Source: Candidatus Poribacteria bacterium
GTDB lineage: Bacteria > Poribacteria > WGA-4E > UBA9662
NCBI GenBank assembly: GCA_030748495.1
Contig: JASMLX010000056.1
Span: 1 to 40,728 of the forward strand
DNA: 40,728 nucleotides
Reading direction: 5' to 3'
Positions 8,393 through 16,219 of the stretch are shown here, one piece after another. Both the position numbers and the translations under genes were made by a program. Under the pieces are notes generated by a model. That model had not been told where the DNA came from. It saw only the letters and a program-made list of their open reading frames with translations, and searched no databases. Every line of letters starts with the position of its first letter. The first letter of the stretch is position 1.

Positions 8393-9357
8393 TTTTTACT
8401 CCTATCAGATTTTCGTTGTTGGGTTTTTGAGCCTGTTCTTAAGGGCTGTGCCATCGGAAAGGGCGGAAAAGTGGAAGATGTTTGTTCGAACGAAGTAGCC
8501 TCTTCCTTAGAAGAGACTGCAGTATCGCCGATTCCAGACGAAGAGATCCTATCAAATGTTGATTTATAGGTTTGAAGATGCTGCTTCGCTAACAAAGATG
8601 AAAGAAAAGGTGCATAGCTCGGTTTCTGGTTTGAATTTGCAATTCTATGGTATTTATCAGTAGTTTCTACTTGTGTCTTTGCTGTAGTTTGAGAAATTCG
8701 CATCATCAGTAACCCAACAGTAAAGCCGGCAATATGAGTGCCCCAAGCAACAGGAACTTGAGCCGGTGCCAAATAGGCATTAATAATTTGTAAAGCGATC
8801 CAGGCCAGTAGAACAATAGTAGTTGAAACGGGAACCACGGTGATAAACAGAAAAGCACGAATTTTTTTGCCTCGACAAACGGCTAAATGTCCCCCCATAA
8901 TCCCCGCAATAGCACCACTTGCACCTATTAGGTAAGCGGTCGAACCGGGGTGGAATCCAACGTGCACCATTGCCGAAAGAATCCCTGACAACAGATAGAA
9001 GGCTAAGAACATCCAGCGACCAATCCGATTTTCCAAGTCTGGTCCGAAAGCTGACAAATACAGCATATTGCCAATTAGGTGCAAGAACCCACTTTCAAGG
9101 CGAATATCGTGAAAAAACAGTGCGTATAGTAGTCGAGGAGCATGATTTTTGATACTGGAAAAAGAGGACAGAAAATCGAAAGGTACAATAGTGTACATCT
9201 TGATTAAATCTACCCCATAAAGATACTGGGCGAATAATTGCCACCCGAAAACTGTTACATTAGTCGTTATCAGGAAATAGACGGCAGAAATTCTACTGAT
9301 TTTAGGGTTCGGTAAGCTAGTAAATTGGTCAAATTCTGTTCGAAATGGAATTAACAT
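8386..9357 (-). CDS. rhomboid-family intramembrane serine protease
   Basis: Six-helix rhomboid core, residues about 25-220. The HxxxN motif of helix 2 is present (His93, Asn97), the nucleophile is Ser147 in GASGAIAG, and the catalytic His208 sits in WGTHIAGF, so the protein is predicted to be active. The ~100-residue C-terminal extension after residue 220 is polar and low-complexity, without a recognised domain. Rhomboids cleave transmembrane anchors; the overlapping downstream gene encodes a protein with a single N-terminal hydrophobic segment, which makes it a natural substrate candidate (inference). Start ATG 9357; 33 bases separate it from the first vertex-protein gene. Confidence 0.9.
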   Translation of the reverse strand: MLIPFRTEFDQFTSLPNPKISRISAVYFLITTNVTVFGWQLFAQYLYGVDLIKMYTIVPFDFLSSFSSIKNHAPRLLYALFFHDIRLESGFLHLIGNMLYLSAFGPDLENRIGRWMFLAFYLLSGILSAMVHVGFHPGSTAYLIGASGAIAGIMGGHLAVCRGKKIRAFLFITVVPVSTTIVLLAWIALQIINAYLAPAQVPVAWGTHIAGFTVGLLMMRISQTTAKTQVETTDKYHRIANSNQKPSYAPFLSSLLAKQHLQTYKSTFDRISSSGIGDTAVSSKEEATSFEQTSSTFPPFPMAQPLRTGSKTQQRKSDRSKKC

Positions 9358-9390
9358 GGGGCCGTCATCTATCCACTATTCATAACCGGA

Positions 9391-9696
9391 TTAAGTTGGT
9401 AGATCTGCATACTGGTTCAAGATCTCGTCGGGAACATCAAAATGATCCACAATACCTATGACCAGTTCCCGTATTGGGGCGTTATTAATCTGGAATATTT
9501 CTTGTGCCACACCAGGACCAGCTCCTACCAGGACCGTATCGCCTTCGCCAGCCCCCACGTAATCGACAGCGATAGTTGGCGTGCGAACCACTTCATTGAG
9601 CAGACTCAATGGTTTCACCAGTAAAAGTGTCCGATTATTATACGCCTGGTGCTTAGTTAGCGAAACAACTTTACCGATGACTTTGGCGATATACAT
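9391..9696 (-). CDS. EutN/CcmL-family microcompartment vertex protein (BMC-P), copy 1
   Basis: A 101-residue pentamer-forming BMC-P protein that would cap the vertices of a bacterial microcompartment. Family hallmarks are the N-terminal IAKVIGKVVSLTKHQAY, a RTLLLVKPL strand, the AVDYVGAGEGDTVLV core (about 44-58) and the terminal strand VIGIVD. The KHQAYNNR form is closer to planctomycete/verrucomicrobial-type vertices than to CcmL. It lies 36 bases downstream of a second BMC-P gene and 33 bases before a rhomboid gene. No BMC-H or BMC-T hexamer gene is present in the window, so the rest of the shell must be elsewhere or absent. Confidence 0.9.
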   Translation of the reverse strand: MYIAKVIGKVVSLTKHQAYNNRTLLLVKPLSLLNEVVRTPTIAVDYVGAGEGDTVLVGAGPGVAQEIFQINNAPIRELVIGIVDHFDVPDEILNQYADLPT

Positions 9697-9744
9697 TGAG
9701 AATCAAGAATTTATAATTTACCATCGACCTTATTATTCATCAAT
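9694..9744. repeat. possible degenerate copy D of the intergenic repeat
   Basis: ATTGAGAATCAAGAATTTAT followed by a TATTATTCATCAAT tail between the two vertex-protein genes. It keeps the GAGAAT-AAGAATT and ATTCAT blocks of copies A-C but is diverged. Confidence 0.25.
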
Positions 9745-10008
9745 TAGGGAAACCGTATCCACCAAACCAACGATGGCTACATCAGTTGGCATCTCCCGGT
9801 CCGGATGGGTAAAACTAGCATCACCGCCGCTCACGGTATAAACTAAGTCGCCGATCCCGGCTAATCCTTCTGTATCAACGGCGACATGAGCAGATCCAAT
9901 TTCTATCCCTTTTTCAGAGATTGGTTGAACAGCTAGTAGACGCATCCCGACTAAACTAGGATCTTTTTGCGTGGCGACAACAGTACCGATAATTTTTCCC
10001 AGATCCAT
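9733..10008 (-). CDS. EutN/CcmL-family microcompartment vertex protein (BMC-P), copy 2
   Basis: A 91-residue BMC-P protein. Its opening IGTVVATQKDPSLVGMRLL is very close to the CcmL/EutN consensus for this region. The core reads AVDTEGLAGIGDLVY and the closing strand DVAIVGLVD. Compared with copy 1, the VGAG turn is altered to EGLAGIG and the usual GSSAR loop is GGDAS, so the two paralogues are distinct and could occupy different vertices or mixed shells. It sits 25 bases downstream of the sigma-54 response regulator, consistent with cotranscription. Confidence 0.9.
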   Translation of the reverse strand: MDLGKIIGTVVATQKDPSLVGMRLLAVQPISEKGIEIGSAHVAVDTEGLAGIGDLVYTVSGGDASFTHPDREMPTDVAIVGLVDTVSLIDE

Positions 10009-10033
10009 CTCGATTTTTACCCCTAAATTCTAT

Positions 10034-11500
10034 TTAGAATTGGCTATCCACTGGTTGAATAGCTAACTCCTCAATGCGTGTGTGTAGCGTATTGCGGTTG
10101 ATACCCAGCAATTGTGCCGCCCGGCTGCGGTTCCCATTAGTATGCGCCAGAATAGCTTCAAACAAAGGTTTTTCGTAAGATCGACGAATTTCATTATGTA
10201 GATTTCCCATTTCGTCTACATTTCGATCTAAGTACTGGTCAACCTGATAGGAGACTAACTGCTGGATCTGAACTTGTAGATCGAAGTCCGTCGCCGAAGT
10301 AAAAGAAACTTCTGTCCCCAGATCTGAAAAATGTTCGGGTAATAATACATTGCCAGAACTCATTACTAAGGCTCTCTTAATGGTGTTCTCTAATTCGCGC
10401 ACATTGCCTATCCAATTATGCTTTAAAAGCATATCCACTACCTTTTCGGAGATCGACACTTTCGGTTGGTTGTAGGATTCAGCAAATCGAGTGATAAATA
10501 GATCTACCAAGGCTGGAATATCTTCTAGTCGCTCTCTTAGGGGCGGCAGGTAAATGGGAATCACATTTAGGCGATAGAATAGATCTTGCCTGAAGTTGCC
10601 TTTCTGAACCTCCTGGCTTAATTGACGATTGGTAGCTGAGACCACACGAACGTCTACCTTCTGACGACGGCCGGATCCAATAGGTTCAATCTCCCGCTCC
10701 TGCAGAACTCGCAACAGTTTTATCTGAACCTCTTGAGGTAACTCCCCAACTTCATCCAGAAAAATCGTGCCTTTACCAGCTTGCTCAAACTTCCCTTGTC
10801 GAGCATCCTCGGCGCCTGTATAGGCCCCTTTCACATGTCCAAACAGGGCACTTTCGATTAATGCCGAGGGGATCGCACTGCAGTCGACTACCACAAATTT
10901 CTCGTTAGCTCGAGAGCTATTTTCGTGAATTGCTTTGGCAACTAATTCTTTTCCCGCTCCACTTTCGCCAATAATCAGTACCGTTTCGTGGCTAACCGCC
11001 GCGCGTCCAATGGTCTGGTAGACCTGGCGCATGGCCGCACTTTCACCCACAATTTGGCCTTTTGCTTGAGAGATTGACGCTAAGTCTTTCGAGTTGTTGT
11101 TTTCTCGTTGCAGAAGAGCAGATCTGGCATGCTCTGAAGCATTGGCAGCTTTGGTTGCCACTTCAATCAATGCTTCTCTATCAAAAGGCTTGGTGATATA
11201 ATCGTAAGCGCTCCGCTTTGCGGCTTCGATGGCTGTCTGCGTATCTCCATGTGCGGTGATAATAACTACCGATGTAGTCTCATCAGTCACCTTTAAGTCA
11301 TTGAGTAGGTCTAGACCGTTAGCATCCGGCATAATGATATCCAAGAAAACCACGGCGTAAGTTTGAGGTTGAAAAAGCTCCAGCGTTTCCCTACCATTCT
11401 TGGCTACATCGACGGTGAAGTCAGCCCTCTCCAGAAACTTTTGCAGTACGAAACGGATACTGTCGTCGTCGTCAGCAATTAAGATTTTAGTATCTGCCAT
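10034..11500 (-). CDS. NtrC-family sigma-54-dependent response regulator
   Basis: Three-domain activator. Receiver (1-120) with acidic pocket Asp11/Asp12, phospho-acceptor Asp54, Thr82 and Lys104. AAA+ domain (about 150-390) with Walker A GESGAGKE, the sigma-54-contacting loop as GAYTGA (a natural variant of GAFTGA), Walker B GTIFLDEVGELP and an R-finger region. C-terminal Fis-type helix-turn-helix (about 440-480) containing NRSRAAQLLGINRNTLHTRI. It should open sigma-54 promoters when phosphorylated by the adjacent kinase, 32 bases upstream in the same direction. AAGGA lies six bases before ATG 11500. Targets are unknown; the downstream vertex-protein genes are candidates but no -24/-12 site was found in the short gaps. 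Confidence 0.95.
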   Translation of the reverse strand: MADTKILIADDDDSIRFVLQKFLERADFTVDVAKNGRETLELFQPQTYAVVFLDIIMPDANGLDLLNDLKVTDETTSVVIITAHGDTQTAIEAAKRSAYDYITKPFDREALIEVATKAANASEHARSALLQRENNNSKDLASISQAKGQIVGESAAMRQVYQTIGRAAVSHETVLIIGESGAGKELVAKAIHENSSRANEKFVVVDCSAIPSALIESALFGHVKGAYTGAEDARQGKFEQAGKGTIFLDEVGELPQEVQIKLLRVLQEREIEPIGSGRRQKVDVRVVSATNRQLSQEVQKGNFRQDLFYRLNVIPIYLPPLRERLEDIPALVDLFITRFAESYNQPKVSISEKVVDMLLKHNWIGNVRELENTIKRALVMSSGNVLLPEHFSDLGTEVSFTSATDFDLQVQIQQLVSYQVDQYLDRNVDEMGNLHNEIRRSYEKPLFEAILAHTNGNRSRAAQLLGINRNTLHTRIEELAIQPVDSQF

Positions 11501-11532
11501 TTAATTCCTTCTATGCATGGATTATTTTATGA

Positions 11533-13098
11533 CTATCTCTGTGTCTCCATCACGTACTGTTCAACCGGCAGCGTTATGATAAACGCCGTCCCTTCAGTCT
11601 TTGTTACATCGACCTCAATTTTGCCACTATGCTCAGCTACAATCTGCCTGCTAAGTGCCAAACCAATACCTGTTCCTTTTTGTTTAGTGGTAAAGAACGG
11701 ATCAAATAAGTGTGGTACGATTTTATCTTCAATACCACACCCCGTATCCTCAACCCGAATCTGTACCTGGTCAACAGTTTGACATAGACTTGTGTATACG
11801 GTTAGTATTCCGTGATCCTCCATAGATTCAATTGCATTCCTGAAGAGGTTGAGTAAAACCTGACGCATCCGGCCTTGGTCGATTTCAACGAGAGGCAGTT
11901 CCGAGGTAAACCGCCGTTCAACTTGAACTCGATGTTTGTCAAGATCTGCTCGACACAACTCTAAGGTTTTTTCGATTATCTGACCGAGATCAAAAGTTTG
12001 GAAGTTGGGCTGATATGGACGACCAAAGACTAGCAATTCCTCGACTACCCGATTCAACCGGTCTACTTCTTTGAGAATAATACTCAGACAAGTTCGACTC
12101 TCATCTGTTAAATAGTTGTCTAATTCCAGTAACTGAGCGGAGCCGAGAATGCCACCCAGCGGATTGCGTACTTCATGCGCAATGGTAGTTGCCATCTTGC
12201 CAAGTGTTGCTAACCGCTCTGCCTCAACAAGCGAATCGACCATCTGCTGGATTTCGACCCGCTGTGCCAAGATCGAAGCCACAATGGTCAGGGTTCTTAT
12301 ATCTTCTTCAATCGAGAATCGATCTGCGGTCTTGTCGATGGTCAAGGTACCAACAGGCTGTTGGTTGATAATAATCGGTAAGCACCAAGAAGCGACTTTA
12401 TTTTTCGATTCTACCTCCTCAATGGCACACATTTTTCCCTTATCGTGTAGAATCGCGATTGGTTCATTGTGGTCTAAAACATACTGGCAAATTTCATCAA
12501 TATGGTCGACTTCACCTCGCCGAATCTCAGCTTCGGTCAGCCCAACAGTAACTGGAATGGTTCTGACCAATTGATTCTCGGACCAGATTCGAAGTGTCCC
12601 ACGGTGAATTCCCATTTTCTTAGCTAAGACGCGAATTCCTTGTTCTAATAGAGTGTCTAAGTCAGTAGCAGCAGGCCTCCGACGCATATTAGCAAGTTGA
12701 CTGATATCAAATATAGTTGACAGGCTGTGGATCTGTTTAGCCAAATCCAAGTTGACGTGGTCTATGTCGTGCAATTGGTCAGCCGTTTTTTGCCGTTCGG
12801 CCTTCAACCACTGAATCATACGGACAATAAAGACGGCTACGAATGGGTAAATTGTGGCCACAATCGCAAATTGGAACTGATTTGGGTTCAACGAGACATA
12901 GATTAGATTAGCCCCGGTAGTAAGGCCTAAAATTGTATATTGGCCAACTTTCTGACTGTACCTACCGGCCAAGATCATCACCCCATAATACAGATGGGTG
13001 GCAATATAGGAGTTCTGAAACCCCACCAGTGGATCGTGTGCTCCATAAAGAAACAGGTTAATGAGAATCACTAACCCGGTTAGAAGAACCGTAGGCAT
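11533..13098 (-). CDS. membrane sensor histidine kinase with GAF domain
   Basis: NtrB/AtoS-like kinase and evident partner of the NtrC-type regulator. Three or four membrane helices occupy residues 1-95, followed by a GAF sensor domain (about 125-285) whose MGIHRGTLRI core recalls NifA-type GAF domains. The HisKA box has phospho-acceptor His308 in AHEVRNPLGG. The ATPase domain shows N box Asn421 (NLFRNAIESM), G1 DTGCGI (451-456), F box and G2 GTGIGLALS (475-483). All catalytic parts look intact. It starts at ATG 13098, 77 bases after hisH. The ligand of the GAF domain is unknown. Confidence 0.93.
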   Translation of the reverse strand: MPTVLLTGLVILINLFLYGAHDPLVGFQNSYIATHLYYGVMILAGRYSQKVGQYTILGLTTGANLIYVSLNPNQFQFAIVATIYPFVAVFIVRMIQWLKAERQKTADQLHDIDHVNLDLAKQIHSLSTIFDISQLANMRRRPAATDLDTLLEQGIRVLAKKMGIHRGTLRIWSENQLVRTIPVTVGLTEAEIRRGEVDHIDEICQYVLDHNEPIAILHDKGKMCAIEEVESKNKVASWCLPIIINQQPVGTLTIDKTADRFSIEEDIRTLTIVASILAQRVEIQQMVDSLVEAERLATLGKMATTIAHEVRNPLGGILGSAQLLELDNYLTDESRTCLSIILKEVDRLNRVVEELLVFGRPYQPNFQTFDLGQIIEKTLELCRADLDKHRVQVERRFTSELPLVEIDQGRMRQVLLNLFRNAIESMEDHGILTVYTSLCQTVDQVQIRVEDTGCGIEDKIVPHLFDPFFTTKQKGTGIGLALSRQIVAEHSGKIEVDVTKTEGTAFIITLPVEQYVMETQR

Positions 13099-13175
13099 AC
13101 CGCGTTAGCTTTGTTTCAAACTTCCTTGGATCGTGCTCTAACCAGGAGACCACATCTTTGGGTCAAATCGAAGGT

Positions 13176-13799
13176 TCATCCCTGATCAGGGAGGAGAGTA
13201 AACTTCAGAAAGTTAGTTAGCATCCGTAATCCAACTTCACCACTTTTTTCAAGGTGAAACTGGGTTGCAACTAGATTCCGTATGGCTACTACACTACAAA
13301 ACCCAACTGTATAATGAGAGGTTCCAATTTGGATTGCGTCATCATCAGGAATCGGATAATAGGAATTAACGAAGTAAAAATGGGCTGGATTCGGCACCCC
13401 CTCGAAGATCCAGTGAGGCTGGGTTTGATGGACCATATTCCAGCCAATCTGTGGCACTTTGAACCCGGTACGCGCTTCAAATTGCCGGACCTGACCCGGT
13501 AAAATGCCGAGACAGTTTGCATCTTCTTCTGTGCTGTGATGGAACAGGATCTGGATACCGATGCAAATTCCCAACATCGGTTTGTTCACTTCAAAGGCTT
13601 GGCGTAAGATTAAATCTAAGCCTCGTTCTCGCAAGGTGGTCATGGTAGCTTTCGCCGCTCCAACCCCCGGAAAGATGATCTTCTCTGCCGATTGAATTAG
13701 GTCCGGATCAGCGGTAATTTCAGCTTGGAATCCAAGATGGTTGACCGCCCGCTGAACACTGGTCAAATTACCTGCGTTATAATCAATGATGGCAATCAT
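13176..13799 (-). CDS. hisH: imidazole glycerol phosphate synthase, glutaminase subunit
   Basis: Class I glutamine amidotransferase that supplies ammonia to HisF in histidine synthesis. Catalytic triad: Cys79 in GICIGIQ, His182 and Glu184 in QFHLEKSG (Leu replaces the usual Pro). The oxyanion strand PGVG and the HisH-typical QIGWN (about 117-121) separate it from other amidotransferases. 207 residues is normal. It lies one base downstream of ribH, so it probably belongs to the rib operon, an unusual location; no hisF or other his gene is in the window. Confidence 0.92.
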   Translation of the reverse strand: MIAIIDYNAGNLTSVQRAVNHLGFQAEITADPDLIQSAEKIIFPGVGAAKATMTTLRERGLDLILRQAFEVNKPMLGICIGIQILFHHSTEEDANCLGILPGQVRQFEARTGFKVPQIGWNMVHQTQPHWIFEGVPNPAHFYFVNSYYPIPDDDAIQIGTSHYTVGFCSVVAIRNLVATQFHLEKSGEVGLRMLTNFLKFTLLPDQG

Positions 13800-13800
13800 C

Positions 13801-14292
13801 TCAGTCGGTTTCAGAAGATTGCAAATTATCGATCTGTCGGTGGAGGTTAACTATCTCAATAGCGGTAACTGCGGCTTCGGCTCCTTTGTTGCCAGCTTTA
13901 GTTCCGGCTCTCTCAATAGCTTGCTCAATAGTATCGGTTGTAATCACACCGAAGATCAGCGGAACGTCAGTTAACAGTGCAACCTGAGCGATTCCCTTAG
14001 CGCTTTCACCGGCTACATAATCGAAGTGGGATGTTGCACCGCGGATCACAGCCCCGAGACAAATTATAGCATCGTAACGATCCGTGGCGGCAACTCGCTT
14101 AGCGGTTAGCGGAATCTCGAATGAGCCCGGCACCCAAAACAGGTCCACGCTTTCCAGGTCAGTACCGTGTCGCCGTAGCGCGTCTTGCGCGCCTGAGAGC
14201 AGGTTATTAGTAATAAAACTATTAAAACGACTAACGATAATAGCGAACTTCAGATCGGTGCCGACCAAATCGCCTTCATAAGTTTTTGTCAT
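13801..14292 (-). CDS. ribH: 6,7-dimethyl-8-ribityllumazine synthase
   Basis: Penultimate step of riboflavin synthesis: joins 3,4-dihydroxy-2-butanone 4-phosphate and the pyrimidine from RibD to give lumazine. Typical features are SRFN near residue 21, PGSFEIP (54-60), and GAVIRGATSHFDYVA (about 80-94) with the catalytic His. 163 residues is normal; family members often assemble into 60-mers. It lies between ribBA (four-base gap) and hisH (one-base gap). Confidence 0.95.
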   Translation of the reverse strand: MTKTYEGDLVGTDLKFAIIVSRFNSFITNNLLSGAQDALRRHGTDLESVDLFWVPGSFEIPLTAKRVAATDRYDAIICLGAVIRGATSHFDYVAGESAKGIAQVALLTDVPLIFGVITTDTIEQAIERAGTKAGNKGAEAAVTAIEIVNLHRQIDNLQSSETD

Positions 14293-14296
14293 ACAA

Positions 14297-15523
14297 TTAT
14301 CCTGAACAACTTGATGAGAGAGGGGGGTCCAAGACCAGATGCCCCAATTTAGATCGTTTGGTTTCTAAGTAGTGCTGATTGAATTGTTGCGGCTTTACCT
14401 GGAGTGGAACACGCTCTACTACCTCCAAAGCATGTCCTTCCAGACTACTAATTTTTCGTGGATTATTGGTCAGTAACCGCATTTTTCCAACGCCTAAATC
14501 CCTCAGGATTTGGGCTCCAATACCGTAATCTCGAAGGTCAGCAGGAAAGCCCAGTTTTTCATTAGCCTCAACGGTATCGAGGCCTTCTTGGTCTTGCAAC
14601 TGGTAGGCGCGAATTTTATTGCTTAACCCCATTCCGCGTCCTTCTTGCCGCATGTAGAGCACGACACCTTCGCCCTCCTCCGCAATTAACCCCAAAGCTC
14701 GATCCAGTTGTTCTCCGCAGTCACAACGAAGTGCCCCAAACACGTCACCAGTCAAGCATTGAGAGTGAACTCTAACCAGAGTCGGTCGGTCGGCCACAAT
14801 CTGCCCTTGCTTCAAGGCTATGTGCGTTTCGCTATCTGTCACACTCTCATAAGCAACCAGTTGAAACTGGCCATATTTGGTCGGCAAAACAGCTTCCGCC
14901 GTTCGACGGATTAGGGTCACGGTTTGTAAGAGGTAAGCGATGAGATCCGCAATCGTGACAATCTTTAACCGATGTTGCCGGGCAAACTTTAACAACTCTG
15001 GAACCCTTGCCATCGTGCCGTCTTCGCTTAGAATTTCGCATAGAACACCGGCAGGATAAAGATTCGCCAATTGGCACAGATCTATAGTCGCTTCTGTGTG
15101 TCCAGCACGGCGTAGAACCCCACCTTCGGCGGCTTTTAAGGGGAATATATGGCCCGGGCGGAGAAAATCGTCAGGCGAGGCGGTGGGATCGATAAACTTT
15201 TGAATTGTCATAGATCGTTCTTGGGCTGAAATGCCGGTCGTCACCTCTTTAGCATCAATTGTGACGGTGAACGCCGTACTCATTTTGGAGGTGTTTTCGG
15301 CCACCATAGCGAAAAGTTCCAGTTCTTGCAATCGTTGCGAAGTCGCTGGCAGGCAAATCATGCCCCGGCCATACTTGGCCATAAAGTTAATGGCTTCTGG
15401 TGTGGCTTTCTCAGCTGCCATTATCAGATCCCCTTCATTCTCCCGGCCGGGATCATCGATTACCACAATGATTTCACCATCGCGAATAGCCTGAATTGCT
15501 TCTGGAATGGTATTAAGCGCCAT
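14297..15523 (-). CDS. ribBA: bifunctional 3,4-dihydroxy-2-butanone 4-phosphate synthase / GTP cyclohydrolase II
   Basis: Feeds both branches of riboflavin synthesis. RibB domain (1-205): DDPGRENEGDLI (23-34), the RPGHIFPL motif (122-129) and RRAGHTEA (138-145). RibA domain (about 210-400): VHSQCLTGDVFG with zinc ligands Cys256, Cys267 and Cys269, YMRQEGRGMGL (290-300) and the LTNNPRK motif. Both halves appear complete, unlike fusions in which the RibA half has degenerated. It starts at ATG 15523, 24 bases downstream of ribE. Confidence 0.95.
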   Translation of the reverse strand: MALNTIPEAIQAIRDGEIIVVIDDPGRENEGDLIMAAEKATPEAINFMAKYGRGMICLPATSQRLQELELFAMVAENTSKMSTAFTVTIDAKEVTTGISAQERSMTIQKFIDPTASPDDFLRPGHIFPLKAAEGGVLRRAGHTEATIDLCQLANLYPAGVLCEILSEDGTMARVPELLKFARQHRLKIVTIADLIAYLLQTVTLIRRTAEAVLPTKYGQFQLVAYESVTDSETHIALKQGQIVADRPTLVRVHSQCLTGDVFGALRCDCGEQLDRALGLIAEEGEGVVLYMRQEGRGMGLSNKIRAYQLQDQEGLDTVEANEKLGFPADLRDYGIGAQILRDLGVGKMRLLTNNPRKISSLEGHALEVVERVPLQVKPQQFNQHYLETKRSKLGHLVLDPPLSSSCSG

Positions 15524-15547
15524 TTTTAGCTGCCCTTTTGCACAAAT

Positions 15548-16219
15548 TCAATCAGCATAACCGTTTGTTTGTAGAAAATCTAAACTAATGTCACTATTGG
15601 CGTGGCCCGATAGCAATAATTGCTCGACGTATCGACCAATCAGATCTACTTCCACGTTGACTAAATCTCCAACCTTCTTGCGGCCTAGTGTTGTCACCTG
15701 TTTGGTGTGCGGAATCAATGCCACTTCGAAAGCGTTATCTTCTCGCTTAGAAACGGTCAAACTAACGCCATCAACGGTTACAGAACCTTTATAGACGATG
15801 TAACGACCAGCCTGATCCGAGATTGACACCCGCATAATGGATGAAACGCCTTCGTCCCACCATCCGGTAATGGTAGCTGTTTCATCGACGTGCCCTTGAA
15901 CCAAATGGCCGCCCAATCGGTCACTGAGACGAACAGACCTTTCAAGGTTAACAGGACTACCCGCTGTTAGACAACCGAGATTGGTTGAACGAAGAGTTTC
16001 GGCTGAGACATCGGCTACAAAACTTGGAGTCAAATCAATGACTGTTAGGCAAACACCGTTAACTGCAATACTATCCCCTATTTTAGCATCTTCCAGTACC
16101 GTGTTAGCTTGAATCTGAAGACGGGCTGACTGCCCTGATCCTATACCTGCTGGCCGGTGAGAAGACACCTTATCGAGGTACTGGATGCAACCGACCTCTT
16201 CAACTATTCCCGTAAACAT
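15548..16219 (-). CDS. ribE: riboflavin synthase, alpha subunit
   Basis: Dismutates two lumazines to riboflavin. Two lumazine-binding barrels are visible: residues 1-~97, opening with the invariant MFTGIVEEVG and including the AVNGVCLTV strand, and ~98-200, with QGHVD and the matching VDGVSLTV strand. 223 residues is normal. Its ATG lies 20 bases inside the end of ribD, so translation is probably coupled. Confidence 0.95.
   Translation of the reverse strand: MFTGIVEEVGCIQYLDKVSSHRPAGIGSGQSARLQIQANTVLEDAKIGDSIAVNGVCLTVIDLTPSFVADVSAETLRSTNLGCLTAGSPVNLERSVRLSDRLGGHLVQGHVDETATITGWWDEGVSSIMRVSISDQAGRYIVYKGSVTVDGVSLTVSKREDNAFEVALIPHTKQVTTLGRKKVGDLVNVEVDLIGRYVEQLLLSGHANSDISLDFLQTNGYAD

Noticed and set aside
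10034..11500. Defective sigma-54 contact loop in the response regulator
   Set aside because: GAYTGA differs from GAFTGA by one conservative change found in functional family members.
12149..12574. 141-codon open frame on the plus strand
   Set aside because: It is antisense to the conserved kinase core of the sensor histidine kinase and shows no ribosome site or motif.
6385..13098. Complete bacterial microcompartment operon
   Set aside because: Only vertex proteins are present. No hexameric shell, aldehyde dehydrogenase or signature lyase is visible, so only a satellite locus can be claimed.
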